Below are positions 9,777-17,902 of a DNA stretch of 52,908 nt, in pieces; the stretch's first letter is position 1, and every line of letters begins with the position of its first letter. The stretch is from Brucella sp. 21LCYQ03 (GTDB lineage: Bacteria > Pseudomonadota > Alphaproteobacteria > Rhizobiales > Rhizobiaceae), in the NCBI RefSeq assembly GCF_023554105.1, contig NZ_JAMJWE010000023.1:1-52908 (forward strand). Reading direction: 5' to 3'. The translations under genes and the position numbers were made by a program. A model generated the notes under the pieces. That model was not told the DNA's origin. It worked only from the letters and a program-made list of their open reading frames with translations, and searched no databases.

Positions 9777-9798
9777 CGAAAGGCCTTCGGGCCTTTCG
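9777..9798 (+). terminator. Hairpin terminator of the large autotransporter
   Basis: CGAAAGGCC (9777-9785), a TTCG tetraloop and GGCCTTTCG (9790-9798), followed by TTGTGTTG. The hairpin lies 30 bases after the stop codon. Confidence 0.75.
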
Positions 9799-9987
9799 TT
9801 GTGTTGATCTCAATATATTATGCTCAAAGCTCGTTCGATCGGGTTCTGGTTTTTCCAGCCGCCGAGTAAGCTTTGATGTTTGAAGGCTTTTTGATGGTTG
9901 GCTTTGTTGTGCATGCGATGACGCTTGATTGTAATACGAGCCGCAAAATCGGAAGAAAATGATGGCTGAGCTGGTATAGCGATAGAG

Positions 9988-10677
9988 CTATGAACGGTGC
10001 ACCGCTTGTTTGTTTCGCTTCAAATTGCCTGCGCACTTCAGTCGCAACAAGCCCTGGGTCATGTTGACAAAGTGAGATAGCCATATTTTGACGGCTGCGA
10101 TAGCGAAGAATGCCTCGAAAGATTTTCTGGTTTTGTCGTATCAAGCGGCAATGCGACGGAATTGTTTTGGTCTGTTGAGCATACGCTCGAGGCGGTTGCG
10201 ATCTTTGTAGGCTCGGAAGTCACAGGCGGGCGAGTTTTTCCGGTACGCTTTTGGTTGAATGAAGGGCATTATTCTGCTGCACAAAAGGGCCTTCCGAAAA
10301 CTATCGCCATCATAGCCTTTATCAGCCAGCAATAGTCTGGGCTTCTTCACAGGTATAGACATCAAGTCTGCGACAGCATTGTAATCCGAAGCTTCTCGAC
10401 CTGTCAGGATAAAGCCAGGAGGGCATCCCTGAGCGTCTGTGCGGGCGTGGATTTTGGTCGTAAAGCCGCTGCGTGATCGACCAAAAGCCTCCTTATAAGC
10501 CCCCTTTTGCACTAGCTGCCTGAGAATCGCCGCGAATAGTTGTGCTGTCAATCATATGTTGACAGTTATCAGATAACGACGATTATCCAAAGCAGGCCGA
10601 GGCTTTCGGCCCCGCTCAGCCAGCAGCAAGCCTTCAATCGGAATTCATTCCTGATCACTCATATCTCCGCGTGCCAT
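9988..10677 (-). pseudogene. Decayed IS5-family (IS427-like) transposase
   Basis: Read from the ATG at 10677, the frame starts MARGDMSDQE. A TGA then stands where the family has Trp, followed by the conserved ERGRKPRPALDNRRY. Sequence between DNRRYL and QHMIDSTT has been lost: the family region with the first catalytic part is missing. After MIDSTTIRGDSQAASAKG the frame breaks, consistent with one extra base in the GGGGG run near 10505. It continues EAFGRSRSGFTTKIHARTDAQG and LLADKGYDGD to RNRLERMLNRPKQFRRIAA. A TGA (CGA to TGA) then precedes YDKTRKSFEAFFAIAAVKIWL, and the frame ends at 9988. This makes at least four independent lesions, so the gene is inactive. Terminal inverted repeats were not identified. 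Confidence 0.85.
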
Positions 10678-10873
10678 GACTGCCTCCTAAAAGACAGTCT
10701 TGAATCACGTTGTAGCTTATTTTGAAATCAAATTTGTCAATACGGCCTAGGTCGAAGCATGTGGGCATAACTGTGCCGAAAGTTGAACTGCGTTCTTTAA
10801 TCAGTCTTTTTTGTAATAACGTATTTTTTATAAATTCTATGGAATGGATTCACACGTGAAATAAAATACAGGT

Positions 10874-11995
10874 TTATTTTTTATATTTCGAAATTCGCGA
10901 TGAGTAACGACCGAAAGGCCAACCATCGCGAAATGGCGTTTCAACAAATCTATATGTTAATGCCGAAAATGCCAACACAAGTGCAACAGCAAAAACGGTA
11001 ATTATTGTTCCAAGCCCGTTTTCGAGGATCAGTATAGTTGTTCCATCGGCATGAATTGTCGTTGGAATTTTAAGGACGAAACGAAGTATTTGTGTAACTA
11101 TCCAACCCACAATTGCGTGTGTGAGGTACACACTATAGCTTACAGTTCCCAGCCAGACGAACACTTTCCATTCAAGAGCACGGCGAAGCCGTTCCTGCTG
11201 TCTCAAATGTGCCGTGGCGACTATAGTGCCAGCAAACAAGAGTGGAAATAGAATTTCTGCGCGGCTACCGCCGAATATGCTCACTGCAATGATAATAATA
11301 ATCAGGGCAGCAGCTGCGAACAGAGTGTTAATAAGCTGTGGGAGTCTGACAGAGACAGTCGATGCCAAAGCGCCGAGAAAAAAGGCGAAAATACATCGAA
11401 CTATGGCTACTGTCAGTTCTGTTTCTAGCTCTCCTCCCGCGAGGGCAATCAACGTTAAGCCTGCGGTGAGTACGATTAAAAGGCACAAGGTAGCCGTGAA
11501 GCGAAACCGGGCGACAAGAAGTGCAAATAAGAGATATGTCCAGAATTCTACAGATATCGACCAGCTGGGTGCGTTGAAAGTGGTTTTGTTGAGTATGACA
11601 CCTTGAAGCAGAAAAAGGTTAGCCAGTAATGCATCTCCGTCGTTGGTTGAGAATGCTGCAGTATTAGCTACGATGCTGGTTCGTTGCTCGAAAATATATT
11701 TCAAACATTCAATGCCAAGGAATATGAGGAGCGTAAAAAAGTGTAACGGATAGAGACGCCAAAACCGCCGTTTTTGAAAGCGACCGATATCGCTCGCCGA
11801 CGATAACCTATCAGCGTAGTTCAGTGCGATTACATAGCCACTCAACACAAAGAAGAAATCTACCATCAGATAGCTGTGGCGAATAAAGGAATTCTCAGTG
11901 AGTATGCTACCATAATGAAAGTGATGAAGAGTAACGGCCAATGCAGCAAATCCACGCAGGGATTCCAGAGCCAGTAGTTTTGGTTTGGTCGCCAT
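10874..11995 (-). CDS. Membrane acyltransferase (acyltransferase-3 family)
   Basis: A 373-residue integral membrane protein of the AT3 family, which O-acetylates or O-acylates surface polysaccharides. The N-terminal signature LLALESLRGFAALAVTLHHF contains the conserved Arg and His of the family. FFVLSGYVIAL and the FRKRRFWRLYPLHFF-type segment follow, with about ten hydrophobic helices and a C-terminal RFVETPFRDG. It lies just downstream of the polymerase-like gene at 12049 on the same strand (53 bp apart), so both probably belong to one polysaccharide unit. The region is clearly richer in A+T than the flanking transporter operons, consistent with horizontal acquisition. The substrate is unknown. 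Confidence 0.85.
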   Translation of the reverse strand: MATKPKLLALESLRGFAALAVTLHHFHYGSILTENSFIRHSYLMVDFFFVLSGYVIALNYADRLSSASDIGRFQKRRFWRLYPLHFFTLLIFLGIECLKYIFEQRTSIVANTAAFSTNDGDALLANLFLLQGVILNKTTFNAPSWSISVEFWTYLLFALLVARFRFTATLCLLIVLTAGLTLIALAGGELETELTVAIVRCIFAFFLGALASTVSVRLPQLINTLFAAAALIIIIIAVSIFGGSRAEILFPLLFAGTIVATAHLRQQERLRRALEWKVFVWLGTVSYSVYLTHAIVGWIVTQILRFVLKIPTTIHADGTTILILENGLGTIITVFAVALVLAFSALTYRFVETPFRDGWPFGRYSSRISKYKK

Positions 11996-12048
11996 CGGGA
12001 GTCCCTAATTCGTGATCTTGCTGATTTCTTTATACATTCAGCAAAACT

Positions 12049-13341
12049 TCAGGCTTTCCATCGGCTGCCGCCGTGTGTGATAGTGGTCATGCCATAACTT
12101 CCAAGTGCAAAGAGAAGCCACATGGCATCAGACCTGTTTAGTAGAAAAGTTTCTAGCATTCCGTCATATGTCATAAAAACCACTATCATTAGAAAAAAGT
12201 CGGCGATTGCGCGATTTTCGGGATACCGATACGCTCGCAGGTAATCAACTAGTGGTTTAAGAACAAGCAAGATTATCATGAGGAGCCCACACGGCACACC
12301 AAACATAAGAATTGCATCAAGATATGTGTTGTGACCTGAGACAATGCCACGGACATCCCAGGCGGCTTCAAAGTTGCGTTCTGCACCGGTGACTAGTGGT
12401 GATTGCCAGAACCCATAGTACCCGTACCCGTTTAAGAGCCGTTCTGGCACGTGTTCCAATCCGAAATTCCAAATTGCGTTCCGTCCCGTAAAGGTCGGAT
12501 CCTTCAACAAGAAATTGGTGAGATTGTACAAGGTTGAAGAGAATACCGTTCCGATTGTTAGACAAAAAATTATTATTGTAAAAAGGAGGTGGACGATGAT
12601 CGTAAGAAACGCTGAACCAAAAAGGCGCGATAAGAAAACAATACCGATAGCAAGCGGAAAAAAACCTGCAGTGGTTTTTGAGTTCGTCTGAAGCACAAAA
12701 ATTGCAGACAGAACGAAAATGGCAAGGCCGCGAAACCTCACTCCCACACGCCAGCAATAAATGCCGAATATAGCCAGCATCGAAAAAACAGGTGCCGCAA
12801 AATTCTTATGTGAGATGTGTCCGCGCCAAGAACCGATGTGGCCACCTTCCAAGCCCAGCTGTGTGTGGGTAGCAATGTGTGGAATCAGAATTAAAGCAGC
12901 GTAATTAATAACAATTATACCCAATATCGCATTTGAACCTGCTCCGACAAAATCCTGCTCTGAGCGAGGAAGCAAAAGAATACCAGCAACTACGATCATT
13001 GAGCACAGTGTGAGTGCGAGACTACGCATTGAAGCTGCAGAGTCTTGCGCATAAAAACATGACCAGAAGGCAATGATAAAAACAATCAACCAGCTCATAG
13101 GTAATGAGCGCAATAAAATATGGCGATCAACGAGCATAAGCAAAGCGCATAAATATAGGACACCAAGAATAGAATACCCTAGAGAGTTAATAATATTGCT
13201 GCTTTTCTCTTCAGAAAAAAAGTCCCCTTGAAATGGGGTTAGAGTAAAAACAATGATAAAAAAACCAAACCCCGAAAGAAAAATTGTTATAAAATGGAGC
13301 CATTTTATTTGATTTTCCGCATTTGTTGATGAAGAGGTCAT
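12049..13341 (-). CDS. O-antigen ligase/exopolysaccharide polymerase-like membrane protein (Wzy_C, ExoQ type)
   Basis: A 430-residue polytopic protein with ten or more predicted transmembrane segments. Conserved Wzy/WaaL-like motifs are visible: GHISHKNFAAPVFS in the middle, DPTFTGRNAIWNFGLE and GYGYYGFW in the large periplasmic loop, and SGHNTYLDAILMFG near the C-terminus. Members polymerise or ligate polysaccharide repeat units at the periplasmic face. The GH..HKN and TGRN.IW motifs fit the ExoQ side of the family. No glycosyltransferases, flippase or priming transferase lie nearby, so this is an orphan pair with the acyltransferase that may modify a polysaccharide made elsewhere. Confidence 0.82.
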   Translation of the reverse strand: MTSSSTNAENQIKWLHFITIFLSGFGFFIIVFTLTPFQGDFFSEEKSSNIINSLGYSILGVLYLCALLMLVDRHILLRSLPMSWLIVFIIAFWSCFYAQDSAASMRSLALTLCSMIVVAGILLLPRSEQDFVGAGSNAILGIIVINYAALILIPHIATHTQLGLEGGHIGSWRGHISHKNFAAPVFSMLAIFGIYCWRVGVRFRGLAIFVLSAIFVLQTNSKTTAGFFPLAIGIVFLSRLFGSAFLTIIVHLLFTIIIFCLTIGTVFSSTLYNLTNFLLKDPTFTGRNAIWNFGLEHVPERLLNGYGYYGFWQSPLVTGAERNFEAAWDVRGIVSGHNTYLDAILMFGVPCGLLMIILLVLKPLVDYLRAYRYPENRAIADFFLMIVVFMTYDGMLETFLLNRSDAMWLLFALGSYGMTTITHGGSRWKA

Positions 13342-13904
13342 GGCTTGGTCATTTTCTAACGGGTACTTCAGACATAGATTGCTTTGCGCTAAAATTTGAC
13401 AATTAGCTAGCCTTAAGGCGCGCGTTTAAGCGCCAGCCCTAAATGAGAAAAAATATTTTATAAACATGCTTTTGTGCCTGTGATATCTTTTTAATTTTAA
13501 TACCCTTTCTTCTTGATGTGAATTCAGATATCAATTTTAAATAATACAATCATAGTCAAAAATGAACTAAAAAAATATATGCCAGAACTACAAATCATCA
13601 TATTTTATATGTTGATGGAGTATTTACATAGTCAGAATTTTGATAAATGAATAATTTTTTAATTGCTAATATAATTAATTTTCTGTTGCGGTGTTTTTTA
13701 TTTTTGCATCTTATCAATATAGAAAAGGCGATGCGCATCATTTCAAAGAATAATATATTATTTGTCCATAATTAGGATGATGAGTAATATTTATTACATC
13801 TGGCCCCGTTTTACGACGGTTATTTTACCGGTGCCAGATGTAGGCGTGTTAAATATTCAATTTCAACTACCTATATTGAATAACTAATTTTTGAATACCC
13901 GAAT
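13342..13904. other. 563-bp AT-rich intergenic region
   Basis: No convincing coding frame was seen. Long A/T stretches run from about 13440 to 13780. It contains the upstream region of the polymerase-like gene (start 13341, minus) and the downstream side of the nucleoside hydrolase gene (stop at 13905, minus). The only clear structure is the inverted repeat at 13796-13841. The composition marks a boundary between the polysaccharide pair and the nucleoside operon. Confidence 0.5.
13796..13841 (-). terminator. Inverted repeat downstream of the nucleoside operon
   Basis: ACATCTGGC (13796-13804) is the reverse complement of GCCAGATGT (13833-13841). On the minus strand a small inner stem CCGT/ACGG sits within the loop, and AATAAATATT follows. 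It lies about 60 bases past the stop of the last gene of the operon, so a terminator is likely although the loop is large. Confidence 0.45.
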
Positions 13905-14831
13905 TTATTGAAGTAGTGAGAACATTAAATCAAAAAACCTCTTGGAATCGACGTCTGTGGCGACCGATACATTATCGGGCAATTCGCGTTCCCCCCAATA
14001 ATCCGCGACTGTCGCGCCAAAAGTGTAGGTGCCGGTTAGGTCAATGGCGACATGGGCACGGCGTTTTTTGATGAGCGTCGGATCGATGATTGCAGCTATT
14101 ACCAACGGGTCATGCAAAGCCCCTCCAACACCCATCTGGCCGCGATGAAGCTTCTCGTAGAACTTCAACCAGTTCAAAACAGCCTCGCCAAGCGGGGTTT
14201 CAATTTTGCGTAGTTCTGCAAATTGTTCTTCTTCGACGAGAACTTGCATAGTCACATCCAGACCGACCATAGTCACGTCAATATCGCTATCCATGACAAT
14301 ACGCGCGGCTTCCGGGTCGCAGAAAATATTAAATTCGGTTGGCGTGATATATTCTGTGCGCCGAAAAAATGCCCCGCCCATTGACACAATTCGCGAGATA
14401 TTTGGCTTTAGCTCAGGGTATTTTAACAAAAGCATTGCAATGTTGGTCAATGGACCTGTCGGGGCCAGAGTGATGGGCTCTGAATTTTCCCGGAGCAACT
14501 TTGCCATAAAATCCACGGCGTGCATATTAACGAGTGGCATGGTTGGCTCTGGAAGGTCTGGGGTGCCTTCCAATCCGCTGGGGCCATCCGCGGTGCCTAG
14601 GATGAGTGGTCTGGTTAGCGGCGTTTCGCAGCCGCTAGCTACTGGCACGTCCTTAGCGCCAATGAATTCCAGAATGCGTAATGCATTGATAGTCGTGCGC
14701 TCCAGTGTTGCATTGCCGCAGACGGTGGTGACGCCGAGCAGATTTATTACATCAGATTTGTGTGCCATCACGAGCGCGATCGCATCGTCGTGCCCTGGAT
14801 CGCAATCCATAATAACAGGAATTTGTTTCAT
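13905..14831 (-). CDS. Inosine-uridine-type nucleoside hydrolase (canonical active site)
   Basis: A 308-residue member of the IunH/RihA-C family, which hydrolyses the N-glycosidic bond of ribonucleosides to base plus ribose using a bound Ca2+. The N-terminal DCDPGHDDAIAL supplies Asp9, Asp11, Asp15 and Asp16. ATGPLTNIAML-type sequence (LAPTGPLTNIAML) and EFNIFCDPEAARIV carry the other conserved ligands and ribose contacts, and GGALHDPLVIAAIIDP has the active-site His-Asp. It is the last gene of a minus-strand operon with a nucleoside-type ABC importer and lies 21 bp after a second, divergent paralogue. Base preference cannot be predicted. Confidence 0.9.
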   Translation of the reverse strand: MKQIPVIMDCDPGHDDAIALVMAHKSDVINLLGVTTVCGNATLERTTINALRILEFIGAKDVPVASGCETPLTRPLILGTADGPSGLEGTPDLPEPTMPLVNMHAVDFMAKLLRENSEPITLAPTGPLTNIAMLLLKYPELKPNISRIVSMGGAFFRRTEYITPTEFNIFCDPEAARIVMDSDIDVTMVGLDVTMQVLVEEEQFAELRKIETPLGEAVLNWLKFYEKLHRGQMGVGGALHDPLVIAAIIDPTLIKKRRAHVAIDLTGTYTFGATVADYWGERELPDNVSVATDVDSKRFFDLMFSLLQ

Positions 14832-14852
14832 TTAATCGGTTCTTTCTCAGAA

Positions 14853-15857
14853 TCAGCCAAGATGGGCGATGGATTTCTTGAACAGGTGAAGGAACTGGCG
14901 ACCATCCAGATTGCGACAGATGCGCGTTGTTTGCGGGCCAGAAAATGGCAGGATTTGACGACCGGTGAACGCTACTGTTTGCCCCCGCACCAGTCGTTCA
15001 CTCAGTGCGACATCGACAAAGACCGGCTGGGTCATCTCGAAAAATTCAGGATGCAAAACGGCTGAAACGGCGATGGCATCGTCCAACGGGAAGCCCACGA
15101 GCTCAAAGAATTCACGCCATATATCGATGTAAATAGGGAAATTCTCGCAAACATAATTCGTGATGCGGTTGTTTGGGTAAAGTGAGGCGAAATCGTGTAA
15201 GTCATCCCGCGTCAGCATTGAGGCTGCGACACGATTGTCCTCACATACGTCAAGCGGTACCAGTATCGTTGGTGCGCCTGAACGAAGGACGACGCGAGCG
15301 GCTTCGGGGTCGGCCCAGATATTATACTCTGATACAGGCGTGATATTTCCCGGTGTTGAGAAGCAGCCACCAAGAACCACGATCTGCTTGACCAGCTTGG
15401 CAATATCCGGAGCCATTTGCAAAGCCATGGCTACATTCGTTTGCGGGCCAGTTGCCACAATCGAAATCTCGTTCGGATTGGCTCTTACCAGATCAATCAT
15501 GAAATCAATGGCATGCTTGTCAATGGGCAGATGCGTTGGTGTTGGGGCAGGCGGGTTGAACCCTTTCAACCTTTCACCAAAACGCTCTTGGAGCTGTTTT
15601 TCAAAGTGGACCGGCGCGAGCATATCCTCACGGGAATTGCCGACTAATGGCCGATATGCACCCTTGGCAACCGGAACATCTTCGCGACCTGCGAGTGTCA
15701 AAGTATTCAAGACCACATTCGTTACTTGCTCAATGTCACCTGCGGCACCAGTTACCGATGTGACGCCTTCCAATTTGATGCCTTCACAGCCTAATGCGAA
15801 CAATATTGCGAGAATATCGTCTCCTGCTGAATCAACATCCAGAATTATACGTTCCAT
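14853..15857 (-). CDS. Nucleoside hydrolase paralogue with altered active site
   Basis: A 334-residue protein of the same superfamily as its neighbour. The Ca2+-type aspartates are kept (Asp7, Asp9, Asp13, Asp14), but the DxDPGxDD loop reads DVDSAGDD. The HDPL motif of the canonical enzyme is replaced by PLDDA in GFPLDDAIAVSAVLHP, so the usual catalytic His is lost while one Asp remains. VATGPQTNVAMAL and EYNIWADPEAARVVL are conserved. It therefore probably binds a ribosyl-type substrate but may cleave a different N-glycoside, or may use another acid. It sits 9 bp after the second permease gene and is probably co-transcribed with it. Confidence 0.85.
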   Translation of the reverse strand: MERIILDVDSAGDDILAILFALGCEGIKLEGVTSVTGAAGDIEQVTNVVLNTLTLAGREDVPVAKGAYRPLVGNSREDMLAPVHFEKQLQERFGERLKGFNPPAPTPTHLPIDKHAIDFMIDLVRANPNEISIVATGPQTNVAMALQMAPDIAKLVKQIVVLGGCFSTPGNITPVSEYNIWADPEAARVVLRSGAPTILVPLDVCEDNRVAASMLTRDDLHDFASLYPNNRITNYVCENFPIYIDIWREFFELVGFPLDDAIAVSAVLHPEFFEMTQPVFVDVALSERLVRGQTVAFTGRQILPFSGPQTTRICRNLDGRQFLHLFKKSIAHLG

Positions 15858-15866
15858 ACTGTGATT

Positions 15867-16823
15867 TTACCCCTGTTGAGGACGCTTCAGCAGCGCCATA
15901 CTTTGCAATGTTTCCTTGAAAAATTTTGGCCTTTGACGGTAGGTCAGCAAGAATAGCGCGCCCAGAGTGACAACATAGGGCACCATCAGAACGAGATATG
16001 ATGGAAGGCCGAAGGTTTGCAGTCGCAGTGATAACGCATCGGAAAACCCAAAAAGCAAACAGCCGAAAAGGACCTTTACCGGATCTCCATTGGAGAAAAT
16101 GAGCACTGCCACCGCCATGAATCCGCGGCCGGCAGACATATTTTCCGCAAACATTGTAATATAGCCCAGCGAGAGATGTGCACCAGCAAGGCCTGCGAGA
16201 ACGCCACACAAAAGCGATGCGATATGTTGCATTTTGGCCGTCTGGATCCCGATGGACTGAGCAGCTTCGGGTTTTTCACCTGTGACACGGATATAGAGGC
16301 CGAGCTTGGTGCGATACAGTATCAACCAGACTAGAAAAACCATGAAGAACGCGAGATAGACGAGCGGTGTGTAGCCGGAAATCGCTTTGCCGAACTGCCC
16401 CAATTCTTTTGCATAAGGAAGATGGATTGCTGAGAGGCCTACAATATCTGGACTAACAATTGAACCGCGTGTACCAAAAATGGCCTTAGTTAGCGAAATT
16501 GTTAGTCCGCCGGCTAGTATGTTCAGTGCAAGGCCTACTACAACTTCATTTGCCCGAAATGTAACAACCAGCAATGAGAAAATCATCGCGACGATCACCG
16601 ATGCAAGTACACCAATTAACAGTCCGCCAAGGGCTGATCCTGTCCAGATTGAGCCGAGTACGGCAAAGAAAGCACCCAGAAGCATCTGCCCTTCCAGCCC
16701 AATATTGAAAATACCCGCTTTGGTCGTGAAGGCGCCGCCCAGAGATACGAGAAGGATGGGTGCGGTGGTGCGAAGCGTTGCGGCCAATAAGGATATGGTG
16801 AATATCTTTTCTAAAACTTCCAC
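15867..16823 (-). CDS. Nucleoside-type ABC transporter permease (second permease)
   Basis: A 318-residue membrane protein of the BPD_transp_2 family, with about eight to nine hydrophobic helices and the typical segments GGAFTTKAGIFNIGLEGQMLLGAFFAV and SAGRGFMAVAVLIFSNGDP. This pattern matches the NupQ/PnrD/YufQ permeases paired with BMP-type binding proteins. The chosen start is a GTG at 16823 with GGAG 7 bases upstream. It overlaps the preceding permease gene by 13 bases, indicating translational coupling. It is predicted to form the inner-membrane channel with the 16811-17902 product. Confidence 0.9.
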   Translation of the reverse strand: MEVLEKIFTISLLAATLRTTAPILLVSLGGAFTTKAGIFNIGLEGQMLLGAFFAVLGSIWTGSALGGLLIGVLASVIVAMIFSLLVVTFRANEVVVGLALNILAGGLTISLTKAIFGTRGSIVSPDIVGLSAIHLPYAKELGQFGKAISGYTPLVYLAFFMVFLVWLILYRTKLGLYIRVTGEKPEAAQSIGIQTAKMQHIASLLCGVLAGLAGAHLSLGYITMFAENMSAGRGFMAVAVLIFSNGDPVKVLFGCLLFGFSDALSLRLQTFGLPSYLVLMVPYVVTLGALFLLTYRQRPKFFKETLQSMALLKRPQQG

Positions 16824-17902
16824 CGGCGCTCTCCACTGAAATTACTGCGGTTGCGAAATAGGATTCGTGCTGAGACACAAAGGATGATGAGGGCCTGTAT
16901 GACGGTGATGATTTCACGAGACGCCCCGGTTTCCACCTCCATCAACAATGATCCCGATCGCAGAGCGCCAAAGAAAAGGGCGGTACCAATCACCCCTATC
17001 GGATTGCCATTAGCGAGGAGTGCAGCAATTACGCCATCGAAGCCAAAGCCGGGGGCAAAGCCCTCCATAAAGCGATGGTGAACACCCAGCGTTTCTATAC
17101 CGCCAGCCAATCCGCCGATTGCACCTGATGAGAGCAGGATCACGAGTACGTTGCGTTTGATATTCACACCACCATAGGCTGCAAACTTAGGGTTTGAGCC
17201 CATTGCCGTCATAGAATAGCCTGCGCTGGTATGTTTGAGAAAAAGATGGAAAGCAATTGCAAGTAAAACGCCGATAATGAGTCCCACATTCAGGCGGGAA
17301 AACTCAAACAATTGCGGTAGATAGGCTGTGGGTGCCACGGGGTCTGTTTCAGACCAGCCGCCAGGCCTTTTGAAGACCGAAATTGTCAGGAATGAAGTCA
17401 GCAAGATTGCAATATAATTGCTCAGGATCGTTGAGACGACTTCGTTTGTGCCATAGCGAGCACGAAAGAATGCCGGGATTAATATCCATAAGCCTCCAGC
17501 GACAATGGCTGCTGCAATCGCGGCTATCATGTGAACAAATGGTGGCATGGTGAAAGCAAAGCCAACCCATGCAGCAGCAAAGCCGCCAAGATAAAGCTGT
17601 CCTTCCACACCAATATTGAAAAGACCGCCACGTAAGGCGATGCAGGCTGCGACCCCACAAACAATGATCGGCGTTGCTTGTAATAGCGTCCCCGCGATGC
17701 GCTCTGAGCTGCTGAATGCCCCCCTCAGAAGGGTGGCGAATACGTGTAAAGGGTTTTCACCCACGAGCAAAATTATGACTGCTCCGCCAGCAAGCGAGAT
17801 CACGATTGCGAGAAGTTGGCCCAGCGTGTTTTCAGCCCATTCGGGTAGGTGCTTTTTGGACGTTGATTGAGGTACTGCCGCAGGATCGTGTCGCGCTGTC
17901 AT
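16811..17902 (-). CDS. Nucleoside-type ABC transporter permease (first permease)
   Basis: A 363-residue BPD_transp_2 permease matching the NupP/PnrC/YufP type. It has a cytoplasmic N-terminus, then hydrophobic helices with ALRGGLFNIGVEGQLYLGGFAAAW and GFGFDGVIAALLANGNPIGV, which correspond to conserved motifs of the family. Its ATG overlaps the stop of the ATPase gene (17899-17902) and its 3' end overlaps the next permease, so the three transporter genes are tightly coupled. Confidence 0.9.
   Translation of the reverse strand: MTARHDPAAVPQSTSKKHLPEWAENTLGQLLAIVISLAGGAVIILLVGENPLHVFATLLRGAFSSSERIAGTLLQATPIIVCGVAACIALRGGLFNIGVEGQLYLGGFAAAWVGFAFTMPPFVHMIAAIAAAIVAGGLWILIPAFFRARYGTNEVVSTILSNYIAILLTSFLTISVFKRPGGWSETDPVAPTAYLPQLFEFSRLNVGLIIGVLLAIAFHLFLKHTSAGYSMTAMGSNPKFAAYGGVNIKRNVLVILLSSGAIGGLAGGIETLGVHHRFMEGFAPGFGFDGVIAALLANGNPIGVIGTALFFGALRSGSLLMEVETGASREIITVIQALIILCVSARILFRNRSNFSGERRWKF

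Noticed and set aside
9824..10144. Open frame of about 106 codons on the minus strand near the IS remnant
   Set aside because: It reads the transposase C-terminus out of frame; the true homology (YDKTRKSF...AAVKIWL) is in another frame, after an in-frame stop.
14206..14835. Plus-strand open frame of about 209 codons opposite the first nucleoside hydrolase
   Set aside because: Its Ser/Arg-rich composition mirrors the complementary codons of the conserved hydrolase on the minus strand.
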